Below, in pieces: positions 17,285-26,631 of a stretch of 62,813 nt of DNA; the first letter of the stretch is position 1; the number at the start of each line of letters is the position of its first letter. A program made the position numbers and the translations under genes. The stretch covers positions 1 to 62,813 of the forward strand of contig CALAZS010000046.1 of the NCBI GenBank assembly GCA_937926265.1. Reading direction: 5' to 3'. Source of the stretch: an uncultured Gammaproteobacteria bacterium. GTDB taxonomy: Bacteria > Pseudomonadota > Gammaproteobacteria > Chromatiales > Chromatiaceae. Below the pieces are notes generated by a model. It did not search any database, had not been told where the DNA came from, and saw only the letters and a program-made list of their open reading frames with translations.

Positions 17285-18688
17285 TTACCCACCAAATAAT
17301 GCGGCAACCCTGTTGGGTTTTGCAGGTTTTTTATTTATTGTCTTAGACCGCTGTTGCTTTGAAACACCTTTATTTGAAGTTTTATAGAGACTCTCCTGGG
17401 TTTCTTTGCTTTTTCTTTTAACAGCCTGTTTTCTTTTATTCGGTTTACTTCTTGTCTTGTGTTCATCGGAGGAGCCGGAAGACTTGAAGTTGTTGGCCTG
17501 CCTGCCATTTCTGCCTTTTCTACCATTTTGAATACTTTCAGCTTTTATGGATGGGTCAACCTCATAACCAGGTATAACTTCTTTCCGGATTTCACGTTTT
17601 AGCAGTTTTTCAATATCTTTTAAAAGCTTGAGCTCATCAACGCAAACCAATGAAATGGCTTCTCCCTCATTCCCTGCTCGACCTGTTCTTCCGATACGAT
17701 GAACATAATCTTCCGGCACATTGGGTAATTCAAAATTTATCACATGAGGCAACTGGTCAATGTCGAGCCCACGTGCTGCAATATCAGTGGCAACCAGGAC
17801 TCGCACATCCCTGCTTTTGAAAGCTGCAAGTGCGCGTGTTCTTGCACCCTGGCTTTTATTACCATGAATGGCAGCCGCAGTTAGACCATCTTTTTCCAAT
17901 TGCTGCGCCAGGCGGTTTGCGCCATGCTTGGTACGTGTGAAGACTAAAACCTGTTGCCAGTTATTGGCACCAATCATGTGAGAAAGTAATTCTCTTTTTC
18001 GATTCTTATCAACCGGGTAGACCACCTGTGCAACCTTTTCAGCCGCGGTATTGCGACGCGCAACTTCAATTAATTCAGGTTCATTCAGCAAATCATTTGC
18101 GAGCTGCTTGATTTCATTTGAATAGGTCGCCGAAAAAAGCAGTGTTTGGCGATCTTTGGGTAATAATTTCATCACCTTACGGATATCGTGAATAAACCCC
18201 ATATCCAACATTCTATCGGCCTCATCCAGTACCAGAATTTCAATTTTGGAGAGGTCTACTGTTCTTTGATGTGCATGGTCAAGTAAGCGCCCCGGTGTGG
18301 CGATAAGAATATCAACGCCGTGTCGTAATTTATCTATTTGAGCATTAATTTTTACACCGCCAAAAATGACAGCTGATCGCAGAGGTAAATGCTTTCCGTA
18401 AACACTGACACTTTCTCCAACCTGGGCTGCCAGTTCCCTGGTAGGCGTTATCACCAGCGCTCTTATCGGACGATTACCTTTTCCCTGGGCATGTTCATGT
18501 ATGAGTTCAAGCAATGGCAGGGTAAATGCAGCAGTTTTACCTGTTCCGGTCTGCGCACCAGCCAGAATATCTTTGCCTTTCAAAACAACCGGGATTGCCT
18601 GACGTTGTATAGGTGTAGGTTCGTTGTAGCCTTGTTCAGACACAGCACGAAGAATATCAGCCGACAGGCCAATGTTATTAAATGACAT
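17285..18688 (-). CDS. rhlE: DEAD-box RNA helicase RhlE
   Basis: Protein of 467 residues. All DEAD-box motifs are present: Q motif PTPIQRQ (25-31), Walker A AQTGTGKT (45-52), PTRELAAQ, TPGRLLD, DEAD (155-158), SAT, and HRIGRTGRAG. The RecA core ends near residue 375, followed by a Lys/Arg/Ser/Asn-rich tail of about 90 residues typical of RhlE proteins and probably RNA-binding. It unwinds short RNA duplexes in ribosome assembly and RNA decay. The 223-bp upstream gap contains an inverted repeat and a palindrome. First gene of a pair with the guanylate-kinase-like gene. Confidence 0.95.
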   Translation of the reverse strand: MSFNNIGLSADILRAVSEQGYNEPTPIQRQAIPVVLKGKDILAGAQTGTGKTAAFTLPLLELIHEHAQGKGNRPIRALVITPTRELAAQVGESVSVYGKHLPLRSAVIFGGVKINAQIDKLRHGVDILIATPGRLLDHAHQRTVDLSKIEILVLDEADRMLDMGFIHDIRKVMKLLPKDRQTLLFSATYSNEIKQLANDLLNEPELIEVARRNTAAEKVAQVVYPVDKNRKRELLSHMIGANNWQQVLVFTRTKHGANRLAQQLEKDGLTAAAIHGNKSQGARTRALAAFKSRDVRVLVATDIAARGLDIDQLPHVINFELPNVPEDYVHRIGRTGRAGNEGEAISLVCVDELKLLKDIEKLLKREIRKEVIPGYEVDPSIKAESIQNGRKGRNGRQANNFKSSGSSDEHKTRSKPNKRKQAVKRKSKETQESLYKTSNKGVSKQQRSKTINKKPAKPNRVAALFGG

Positions 18689-18771
18689 TATGGATTACTC
18701 CTGAATCCTACCAGACAAGGCGGTATGTAGCCTTATTACGATCCAGGTAAAGTATTCGAAAAAAAATGAAA

Positions 18772-18792
18772 TATCCAACCAGATGTTGGATA
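18772..18792. repeat. inverted repeat upstream of rhlE
   Basis: Perfect 8-bp arms TATCCAAC / GTTGGATA around a 5-nt loop, 84 bp upstream of the rhlE start codon, followed 8 bp away by the perfect 10-bp palindrome TCAGCGCTGA (18800-18809). No T run follows on the rhlE strand, so a terminator is unlikely; an operator or 5'-leader structure is possible. The rest of the 18689-18911 gap is featureless to me. Confidence 0.4.
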
Positions 18793-18911
18793 GATGAAAT
18801 CAGCGCTGACCGAAAAGCACTTCAATTGGCCTAATAATAACAGAAAGCAATAATATATTGATATTTATATTTTTGGCGTCACCTGAGAGTCTTTGGAAAG
18901 ATTTGAGGATA

Positions 18912-20024
18912 TTAACGCTTATTGACCAGAACCAACTCGATTAGTTTGTTTATTTCCGCATTGATCTCTGATTGAGCGATAAGCTGCTTGAACCAGGCGT
19001 TTTCAGTTTTACCTGATAACAGTCCGAGAAGTGTTGCCAGAACGATACCTCTGTGAACATTATCACCGCCAAGATTGGTATTTGCGATCAGGCCTTGCTT
19101 TAAATTATCGTGATATCGAAATGCCAGATATAAAACGCCAGGCCATGAATGTTCTATATAACAGGCACTGCTATAAATTGACCCAATAACCTGATGATCA
19201 GTTAAAACCCGGCTATCAAGTTCTTGTAAATTGAGTCTTATACCTGAAACTGAAGCATGGTTTATTATTTCCGCCGCACTGTCGTTATCTTTTCTAAAAA
19301 GTAAATTGTCCAGAAGCTTTACATAACTTGAACATATTTTAGTTAAGTAATCATCCGGATGTGTCAGTTGAAGGTGTTGTTGACAAAGTTTTTGCACCTT
19401 TTCAAGAGAAGCACCTAACAGCCTTTGCGTAAAAACAAGCGGCGCGATTGTCACTAAACCACCGATTGAGGCGGTGTCGTGTGTTTTTGCTCCACACTGG
19501 TTTTTGGGCTTTCCATTCGACAGGTTATCAAAAAAACCACGATGATAAGATTCAGCATAGGTATCATTATGCTGAGGAGGATCGGCTGTCATAAAGTCAA
19601 TATAATGGTCTAAAAATCTATCACTATCATAATGACCATCATTTTCAATAAGGCTGCGTATCAAAACTCTCACACAATGTGCGTTTAGCGTATTATCACC
19701 CGCCATCATGCCATGATGATAATGAATATTTGGGATGTTCCAGAATTCCGCTTTGCCTTTAAGTATGACATCGCCAACAATTTCTCTCTGTTTTCTTTTA
19801 GATGCAGTTTTGCGCCCACCTTGTTGGGTTGAGTGAAGCGACATTATTGATGAGGGATGATGATCAGGTGCATTTTGAAAATCTTTAATACCTCCTGGAA
19901 AGGCATTGAGTATATCGGCAGTACGATAGTACCAGTGGACTGGCATTGCCAATGAATCTGCAATAAACATCGACTTTAATGCCACAGAAATACGATCGAT
20001 TTGGACTTGTTCGAAATTGGGCAT
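18912..20024 (-). CDS. ADP-ribosylglycohydrolase-family protein
   Basis: Protein of 370 residues. It has the all-alpha ADP-ribosylglycohydrolase (DraG/ARH) outline: an N-terminal FIADSLAMPVHWYY corresponding to the G-D-A-x-G-x-P region, a central AGDNTLNAHCVRVLI, KTHDTASIGG, and a C-terminal NLGGDNVHRGIVLATLLG. In DraG/ARH the last motif is GGDTDT with metal-binding aspartates; here it reads GGDNVH, so one canonical metal ligand is changed. It could hydrolyse another ADP-ribose-like bond or have lost activity. It starts 8 nt downstream of the M1 peptidase stop, so the two are probably one operon. Cytoplasmic. Confidence 0.8.
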   Translation of the reverse strand: MPNFEQVQIDRISVALKSMFIADSLAMPVHWYYRTADILNAFPGGIKDFQNAPDHHPSSIMSLHSTQQGGRKTASKRKQREIVGDVILKGKAEFWNIPNIHYHHGMMAGDNTLNAHCVRVLIRSLIENDGHYDSDRFLDHYIDFMTADPPQHNDTYAESYHRGFFDNLSNGKPKNQCGAKTHDTASIGGLVTIAPLVFTQRLLGASLEKVQKLCQQHLQLTHPDDYLTKICSSYVKLLDNLLFRKDNDSAAEIINHASVSGIRLNLQELDSRVLTDHQVIGSIYSSACYIEHSWPGVLYLAFRYHDNLKQGLIANTNLGGDNVHRGIVLATLLGLLSGKTENAWFKQLIAQSEINAEINKLIELVLVNKR

Positions 20025-20032
20025 ACAAGCCT

Positions 20033-22096
20033 CTAATTCAAATTAATTTTCAAAGGTGAATTTATTACAGGCAAATGCATTTTAAGAATGTTTTTGTGAC
20101 TCATTCCGTCAAAAACCAGTAACCCATAGCTTTTGTAATGCGGTAGTTTGCGGGCAAGTTGATTGATTGTTTCAACATTATTGGCAGCAATAAAACCTAA
20201 AGGGGGTTTGCTGTTATTAATATCAAGCACCACCAGACCATGCTGATCACTTAAAAATAAATCATCGTCTACGTTGAGACTGTTTTGTGTCACTGATAAT
20301 CGATAAACAGATGAAGAGAAATGTTCGGCTGATTTCTGCAGAAAGTCATTTTCCCATCCGACTAACCAAACCGGGGCATCATCCGGTAAATCATTTATTT
20401 CATGATCTTTGACGATAGCAACATTGTTGTATAACCGGTTCCATTGTTTTGCAAGAGCTTCCCAGGCAGCAACCATGCTTTCGTCAGCTTTAGAAGGGAT
20501 AACAATGTATTGCTGTTCGGCTCCGAACAAACGACCCAGCGATGCCGGACGCTCTTTTGGTGACAATAACCTGAATGTATTGAAATCCGGATCAACGCTA
20601 ACAGTAGCTGGAAGTTCATCCAATTTAAAAGTTAAGGGTAATTTTTTCTCATCCATAACCACAGATTGAATTACAGGATCTTCACTTGACAATGTTTTTA
20701 TATGGATCGGCAATTGAAAAGTAAAGGCCCTTCCTGGTTGAGTCTGAATTAAGTCCAGTTTAAGTTGATAGACAGACCCTTGCCTTTCTACAGAGATAGC
20801 ATCAACCTCAATGCCAGGAGCCCCTTCACGGTTAAGCCATTGATGCATAAATTGTTTGGTATCTATTTCGCTGCCTGAAGCTAATGTTGATATGACATCG
20901 TCAAAGGACGCTGGCTTAAATTTAAATTTTTCCCAGAATTTTTTGATGTTTTCATCAAAGCGTTGAGGACCAATTTGCTCACGCAGGCTGTGAAAAATCA
21001 TCATCGATTTGCTATAGCCAACGGCCTGACTCGATTCATTATGCCTGCTGGTAAATTCAACAAGTGGGAAATCAGCCTGGTTGGCTGCAAAGTTTGCATA
21101 ACGTTCCAGGGCTTTTCGGCGGTACTCGACATCTTTACCAATTTTTTTCTGGTAGAAATGATCAGCCATGTAGGCTGTCAGACCCTCGCTCCAGTTACCA
21201 GTCTGATAATTGACATAGACACCATTACCCCACCAGTTATGCAGGATTTCATGAGGTAATGAACTGTTTAAGATAAACGGAAAACGAATAATTCGCGATC
21301 CGAGCAAGGTAAAACCTGGCATGCCGTAGCCAGTCTGATATGAATTTTCAACTACGGCAAATTTGCTATACGGATAGCTGCCAATGATGTTGCTGAACTC
21401 AGTGATGTATTCAGCACTTTTATCGAGGTATTTTTGAGCAAGCTCCGGGGCGGATTCAAATAAATACACTTCAATCTGAATATCTCTATGCGAAAGTTGC
21501 AGGTCTTTTGAGTAACGTTGGTATTTTCCGCCGAGCAGATAAATATCATCTTGTGGTTTTGTTATTTCAAAATGTGTAGCGTTATTTTTTGCAGTACGCT
21601 TGCCCTGGCTAATAATTTCCCAACCATCCGGCTTTTCAACATTCAGTGAAAAACTAAAATAAGGAAATTCCTTAAAACGTGGATACCAGGCGCTGCTGCC
21701 ATCGAGATAAAAGAAACCGGGATCAAAAATCACTTTAGGCATTATGTTTTTTGAGCGTGTAATTGTGGTGGGTAGTTTTCCCCGGTAACTGAGCTGGACT
21801 TTACTGCCTGGAGATATTTGCGTTAAGCGGTAATGGCGAAAGACTTCACTTTCGTTGAAATATAATGCTTTAATTTTGGCGCCGTTAGCACTCACTTCAA
21901 AGTTTTTGTTAAGAATAAAAGTAGTATCTTCAGTTTCTTCTGGAAAAACTATGGAATCTGTGACGTGTATTGATGCATTCGATGGGTCTAGTATCACATT
22001 AATGTTACGGTGAATCTGCTGAGTGCTGTCATTTGAATGGCTGCACCCTGAGAGCAGAATTACAGCGAATAAGGCAAAAATATGAATACATCGCAT
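20033..22096 (-). CDS. M1-type (gluzincin) peptidase, lipoprotein
   Basis: Protein of 687 residues. The N-terminus is a lipoprotein signal with lipobox LLSGC (Cys near residue 18). The zinc site is HEILH (282-286) in the context LPHEILHNWWGN, and the third ligand is the Glu in GNWSEGLTAYMADHF (residue 304), as in M1 aminopeptidases. The domain before it is the beta-rich M1 N-terminal region. About 220 C-terminal residues form an additional region I do not recognise. Probably lipid-anchored in the envelope, acting on peptides. Its start region overlaps that of the divergent ChaN-like gene by 15 bp. Confidence 0.85.
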   Translation of the reverse strand: MRCIHIFALFAVILLSGCSHSNDSTQQIHRNINVILDPSNASIHVTDSIVFPEETEDTTFILNKNFEVSANGAKIKALYFNESEVFRHYRLTQISPGSKVQLSYRGKLPTTITRSKNIMPKVIFDPGFFYLDGSSAWYPRFKEFPYFSFSLNVEKPDGWEIISQGKRTAKNNATHFEITKPQDDIYLLGGKYQRYSKDLQLSHRDIQIEVYLFESAPELAQKYLDKSAEYITEFSNIIGSYPYSKFAVVENSYQTGYGMPGFTLLGSRIIRFPFILNSSLPHEILHNWWGNGVYVNYQTGNWSEGLTAYMADHFYQKKIGKDVEYRRKALERYANFAANQADFPLVEFTSRHNESSQAVGYSKSMMIFHSLREQIGPQRFDENIKKFWEKFKFKPASFDDVISTLASGSEIDTKQFMHQWLNREGAPGIEVDAISVERQGSVYQLKLDLIQTQPGRAFTFQLPIHIKTLSSEDPVIQSVVMDEKKLPLTFKLDELPATVSVDPDFNTFRLLSPKERPASLGRLFGAEQQYIVIPSKADESMVAAWEALAKQWNRLYNNVAIVKDHEINDLPDDAPVWLVGWENDFLQKSAEHFSSSVYRLSVTQNSLNVDDDLFLSDQHGLVVLDINNSKPPLGFIAANNVETINQLARKLPHYKSYGLLVFDGMSHKNILKMHLPVINSPLKINLN

Positions 22097-23275
22097 AGAG
22101 TAATCTCAGGTTTTACGTATTTATCAGTTACTAGGATTTTAATCTTTTCTATTGGAGTTTTATCTTTTATTTTAGTTGCATCAGGCTGTTCTTTCCGGGC
22201 AGATAGCAATTATGAAAACCTGGATGTTTGGGATAGCAGAAGTGCGCACGGATCCGCCAGGATCATCACTTTGGCTGATGTTGTAAAGCAAAATACTAAT
22301 ACGCGGGTATTCTTTGTTGGTGAAGCGCACACACGCTATGACCATCATTTAACTCAATTAGAAATGCTTAAAACCCTCTATCGCCAGTCCACCAAGCTGG
22401 CTATCGGCGTTGAATGGTTTCAACAGCCATTCCAGCAACACCTGGATGATTATATAAATGGTGATATCACTGAGGAGCAGATGCTACACCGCACTGGTTA
22501 CTACAACCGCTGGCGCTATGATTACCGGCTGTATCGTCCCATACTCGATTTTGCCCGCCAAAACAAAATCAGGGTCCTGGCACTTAATGCGTCAACCGAG
22601 TTAAGCAATTATCTAAAATCAGGTGATCTACAATCGTTACCTGACAATCTTAAAGTTCAAATACCCGATTCTTATGACTGGTCTGATAAAAGCTATGAAA
22701 ACAGACTTCGCGAAGTTTTCGAAATGCATCCCCAGTATCCAGGTACATTCGAACAATTTTTGCGCGGACAACTTACCTGGGACGAAGCAATGGCTTACAG
22801 GGCCGGACAGTTTCTTGAGGAAAACCCGGACCATCGCATGGTGGTCTTTGCCGGTTCAGGGCATATTGAGCATGGCTCCGGTATTCCCAACAGAATTACC
22901 CGACATATTGACCTGGACACTTTATCTTTATTACCCAGTGACGATTTTACTGATCTCGACAATAGCCGGGCACATTATTTCATAAAGTCATCTTTGAGGT
23001 CTTTACCCAGGGTTGGCTTAATCGGAGCCTTACTTGAAGAAAAAGATCATCATCTAATTGTAAAAGGCTTTTCTGATAAGAGCGCACTTCGAGATGCCGG
23101 ATTACCTGAAGGCATCGTGATAATCGGAATTAATGATCGAAAAATCAATAAGTTGACTGAGTTTAAAACTGCAATGTATGAAAAAAGGCCCGGTGATACA
23201 GTCAAGCTTCATTATCTGATTCGACCTGATTTGGAATTATCTTCAGCAAAAGTGGTTGAAATAACATTAAGATAG
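22082..23275 (+). CDS. ChaN-family lipoprotein with C-terminal PDZ domain
   Basis: Protein of 397 residues. It has a lipoprotein signal (LVASGC). The ChaN-like (haem-binding, Tiki-superfamily) domain spans about residues 60-285: VFFVGEAHTRYDHHLTQLEML contains the conserved GExH, and MVVFAGSGHIEHGSGIPNRI is the second His-containing motif. The last 90 residues look like a PDZ domain (KGFSDKSALRDAGLPEGIVI). ChaN binds haem at the outer membrane of other bacteria; related TIKI proteins are metalloproteases. Its ATG lies within the first codons of the divergent peptidase gene. Confidence 0.85.
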   Translation: MNTSHRVISGFTYLSVTRILIFSIGVLSFILVASGCSFRADSNYENLDVWDSRSAHGSARIITLADVVKQNTNTRVFFVGEAHTRYDHHLTQLEMLKTLYRQSTKLAIGVEWFQQPFQQHLDDYINGDITEEQMLHRTGYYNRWRYDYRLYRPILDFARQNKIRVLALNASTELSNYLKSGDLQSLPDNLKVQIPDSYDWSDKSYENRLREVFEMHPQYPGTFEQFLRGQLTWDEAMAYRAGQFLEENPDHRMVVFAGSGHIEHGSGIPNRITRHIDLDTLSLLPSDDFTDLDNSRAHYFIKSSLRSLPRVGLIGALLEEKDHHLIVKGFSDKSALRDAGLPEGIVIIGINDRKINKLTEFKTAMYEKRPGDTVKLHYLIRPDLELSSAKVVEITLR

Positions 23276-23381
23276 TTTTTTAAATGCCAGCACATTTTAA
23301 AGTATTTCATTTAATAGCCGATAGCGTCTTAAGAGGAACCTTTTAGTTTCACCATCTAATTATAAAAACGAGACGAGAATA

Positions 23382-24212
23382 ATGGCAATTAATAAACCAA
23401 AGGCGGCTTTCATATTTATACTAATACTGGTTTTTTTTCCTTTTCATAATATCCATGCTCAATCTATTGAGGAAGAAAGTCCTTTGGTTATGGGGTTTTT
23501 CCCGCTTTATAGTGCAGTAGCATTATTTAAAAAGTACGGTCCTTTGAAAAACTACCTTGAAGAGCAGTTAAACAGGCCGATTAAGCTTGAAACAGCGAAA
23601 GATTTTCCCACATATCTAAAAAGAACTTCAGAACGCCGTTATGATATTGCAGTCACTGCGCCGCATTTTGCAATGCGTGCCGCAGATGATGGTAATTACC
23701 GAATTATTGCGACACATAAAAACTCTGGTCAGCAATTAATAGTGGTTCATAAAGACAATGATTGGAAAGGCCTTGATGCTCTCCGTGGGAAAAGAATTGG
23801 AACTGCTGCTCCGAAAGCACTTATGACCCGGATGGGCAAACAGCGATTAATTGAAGCTGGCATCACAGGAGATGATGCACCCACATTCACCGCCTTTACC
23901 AGTCATAATGCGGCGGTAGAAGCTATTCTGACGAATAAAGTTGATGCTGTAATTACTTCAAACAATGTAGCCAACAAAATGATTGGCGAAGGTAAGCCGA
24001 TTAGAATTTTTGATCTTGGAGTAATATATCCGAACATGCCTATCATGGTTGCAACTGATCAACCCGATTCTATCGATAAAAAGATACAAGAGGCTCTGTT
24101 GTCATTAAGTGAGACTGATTCAGGTCAATCGTTGTTAAAACATATTGGGTCTAAAGGCTATAGAGTCGTAGATGTCTCTGAATATGAAATTCTAAGACCC
24201 TACATGCCTTAG
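23382..24212 (+). CDS. PhnD-like periplasmic substrate-binding protein
   Basis: Protein of 276 residues with a Sec signal peptide ending near HAQS. The mature part is the phosphate/phosphonate (PhnD/SsuA/transferrin fold) type: LVMGFFPLYSAVALFKKYGPL at the start, TAPHFAMRAA in the middle, and LRGKRIGTAAPKALM, where PhnD proteins have the ligand loop. No permease or ATPase is adjacent. The gene is followed after 33 bp by a sensor kinase with a periplasmic loop, so it is more likely a ligand-presenting partner for signalling than a transporter component. Confidence 0.85.
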   Translation: MAINKPKAAFIFILILVFFPFHNIHAQSIEEESPLVMGFFPLYSAVALFKKYGPLKNYLEEQLNRPIKLETAKDFPTYLKRTSERRYDIAVTAPHFAMRAADDGNYRIIATHKNSGQQLIVVHKDNDWKGLDALRGKRIGTAAPKALMTRMGKQRLIEAGITGDDAPTFTAFTSHNAAVEAILTNKVDAVITSNNVANKMIGEGKPIRIFDLGVIYPNMPIMVATDQPDSIDKKIQEALLSLSETDSGQSLLKHIGSKGYRVVDVSEYEILRPYMP

Positions 24213-24245
24213 ATAATAAAAATACTGAACTGGTTTCGGTGCATA

Positions 24246-26477
24246 ATGAAAGTCCGCCTATCAACCCGACTAATAGCTGGGGTGGTCCTAATCGAGATCA
24301 TCATGTTATCTATTCTTGTTTGGAATAGTGTAAGGTTGATTACTTCCAGTCATGCTGAACGTATGGAATTTCAGGTCAATCAAGATGCCAACCTGCTGGC
24401 CAGTTCCCTGGCACCCGGATTAGCTGCCGCTGACCGTGCCGTGTTGCTTGATGTATTATCTCTATTGAATAAAGATGCATTTGTTTATGTAGGCGTCTAT
24501 GACCAAGATGAGTATCTCTTGGCTAAAAAAGGAGTTCCTCCAAAGTCCAGAACATTGGATTCAAATTTTGAAGCTGCAAGAGCTGACGGGATTTATGATT
24601 CTGAAGCCAGTATTAAATTGGCTGGACAATCTTTGGGCAAAGTAAGAATAGGTGTTTCGCTTGAAGCAATCGAAAAGCTCATCGCTGACACACGCTTTCA
24701 AAATACTTTGATTGCGATTCTAGAAATAATACTAACTATTACAGTAACGCTCATATTAGGCATAGTTCTAACAAGACACTTACGTAAACTCGAAGAAGGC
24801 GCAGTTGCGTTATCAAAAGGGGAATTAAGTCATCAAATAGATATTGATAGTAATGATGAAATTGGTGATGTGGCAAGAGGTTTTAATAACCTTGCTAAGC
24901 ACCTGGCAAAAACCCAAGCAGACCTCGAAAAAGAGCATATTGAATTGCGAGAAAGTGAAGAAAAATACAGGCTTGCGATGGATGCTGCTCACGATGGCAT
25001 TTGGGACTGGAACATTTCAACTGGAACAGTTGATTACAGCGCCAACTGGGGTCAAATCGTTGGTGAATCAGAATTGGCAAATGATTATTCAAGTTGGGAG
25101 CAACGTATTCATCCCGATGACAAAGAAAAAATACTAACCTCAATTGACCAACATCTACAAAATTTTTCTACCAATTGGCAGCAAGAACATCGATTAAAAC
25201 ATAAAAACGGAAGCTGGAAATGGGTACTCGGAAGAGGACAAGTTGTTGAGCACGATGAAAATGATCAACCGTTAAGAATGGTTGGCACTATGATCGATAT
25301 CAGCCGACAGAAAAAACTTGAGGAAGAATTACAAAGACATCGCAGTAATCTTGAATCTCTGGTTGCTGACAAAACGGCAGAGCTGGAAGCAGCAAAAAAT
25401 GAAGCTGAAACCGCAAATCTGGAAAAAAGTAAATTTCTGGCCAATATGTCTCATGAACTTCGTACTCCAATGCACTCAATTCTAAGTTTTGCCTCATTGG
25501 CCTTAAAACGAGTTGATGACGAAAAAAGTGAAAGGTTCTTACAAAATATCCGGACCAGTGGTATCAGGTTGACTGCTTTATTGAATGATCTACTTGATCT
25601 TTCAAAACTTGAATCAGGAAAATTGGAAGGTAATTTTGTTAAACAGGATATGACGACCTTAATAGAAAAAGCAATTAATGAAATCAGTAGCCTTACTTCC
25701 GACAAAAATATATTAATCAAAATAAACACACAAAGTCATTTTGAGTGCGTCGTCGATCAACAATTGATAACACGTGTAATGATTAATTTATTTTCTAACG
25801 CGATTAAATTTAGTCCTGAAAACTCACAAATATATGTAGAGATAGAAAGACATGCCAGACAACACAACGATCAACTACAGGAAATTATTCAAGTTTCCGT
25901 GCAAGATAATGGAATTGGAATTCCATCCGATCAACTTGAAAATATTTTTGATAAATTTATTCAAAGCAGTAAAACCAAATCACAATCCGGGGGTACAGGC
26001 TTAGGGCTTTCAATTTCAAAGCAGATAATAGAATTACATGGAGGAAAAATATGGGCGCAAAGCCCTGCTCCTGAAAATGGTAAAGGTAGTGTATTTACTT
26101 TTTTTGTTCCAGTTGTTTACAAGCATGATCAGAAAAACATCTTAGATACAGAGGAAGCCATTAGCCATCACCGCTCATTTAAAAACAATTTACTGGATAT
26201 AATTTCAACAAAAAAACCTATAGATCAGATCCCATCTTCTACAGAACTTGATGAAGGATCTTGTCCATTAACACCCTGGATTAACTCACAGAAAAATATT
26301 AAAGAGATAGAAAATTTAAAAAAATGTCATGAAGATTTTCATAACTTAGCAGCTGAAATTATTGCTTATTATCGTGATGGCAATGATTTAGAAGTCACAA
26401 AACATCTTATGGATTTTATATTAATCTCAGAAAAAATTACCAAGCTTCTAGATAATCATTCCAATACTGCCAATTAG
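24246..26477 (+). CDS. sensor histidine kinase with HAMP, PAS and C-terminal CZB-like zinc-binding domain
   Basis: Protein of 743 residues. Order: TM1 (about 8-30), short periplasmic sensor, TM2 (about 155-176), HAMP (to about 230), PAS_3-type PAS (about 240-355), coiled coil, HisKA with phospho-acceptor H403 in SHELRTPMHSIL, HATPase with N box NLFSNAIKFSP and G boxes DNGIGIP and GGTGLGLSI. After about residue 625 there is an extra 105-residue tail that is not kinase: HRSFK (His 642), C673 in CPLTPW, and HEDFH (His 695, His 699). This is the three-His one-Cys pattern of CZB domains. No receiver or DNA-binding domain. It follows a PhnD-like protein by 33 bp. The region is AT-rich compared with neighbours. 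Confidence 0.9.
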   Translation: MKVRLSTRLIAGVVLIEIIMLSILVWNSVRLITSSHAERMEFQVNQDANLLASSLAPGLAAADRAVLLDVLSLLNKDAFVYVGVYDQDEYLLAKKGVPPKSRTLDSNFEAARADGIYDSEASIKLAGQSLGKVRIGVSLEAIEKLIADTRFQNTLIAILEIILTITVTLILGIVLTRHLRKLEEGAVALSKGELSHQIDIDSNDEIGDVARGFNNLAKHLAKTQADLEKEHIELRESEEKYRLAMDAAHDGIWDWNISTGTVDYSANWGQIVGESELANDYSSWEQRIHPDDKEKILTSIDQHLQNFSTNWQQEHRLKHKNGSWKWVLGRGQVVEHDENDQPLRMVGTMIDISRQKKLEEELQRHRSNLESLVADKTAELEAAKNEAETANLEKSKFLANMSHELRTPMHSILSFASLALKRVDDEKSERFLQNIRTSGIRLTALLNDLLDLSKLESGKLEGNFVKQDMTTLIEKAINEISSLTSDKNILIKINTQSHFECVVDQQLITRVMINLFSNAIKFSPENSQIYVEIERHARQHNDQLQEIIQVSVQDNGIGIPSDQLENIFDKFIQSSKTKSQSGGTGLGLSISKQIIELHGGKIWAQSPAPENGKGSVFTFFVPVVYKHDQKNILDTEEAISHHRSFKNNLLDIISTKKPIDQIPSSTELDEGSCPLTPWINSQKNIKEIENLKKCHEDFHNLAAEIIAYYRDGNDLEVTKHLMDFILISEKITKLLDNHSNTAN

Positions 26478-26482
26478 CTCCA

Positions 26483-26512
26483 CATCTTAATAAGATGAAT
26501 TTTTTCTAACTT
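26483..26512 (+). terminator. possible weak terminator after the CZB-like kinase gene
   Basis: A 6-bp AT-rich stem CATCTT / AAGATG with a 3-nt loop is followed by ATTTTTTC, just after the kinase stop codon. The stem is weak, so termination may be partial; the second kinase lies 120 bp further on. Confidence 0.35.
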
Positions 26513-26631
26513 ATAGAGATAACTTATTTTTTGTTTATAACATTGATTGTGTCTATACTTTGAAAGTATTAATCGAGGCTTACTAATAACCATATGGAAC
26601 ATGGGTGATTACGTTTAATTAAAGGTCAAAA

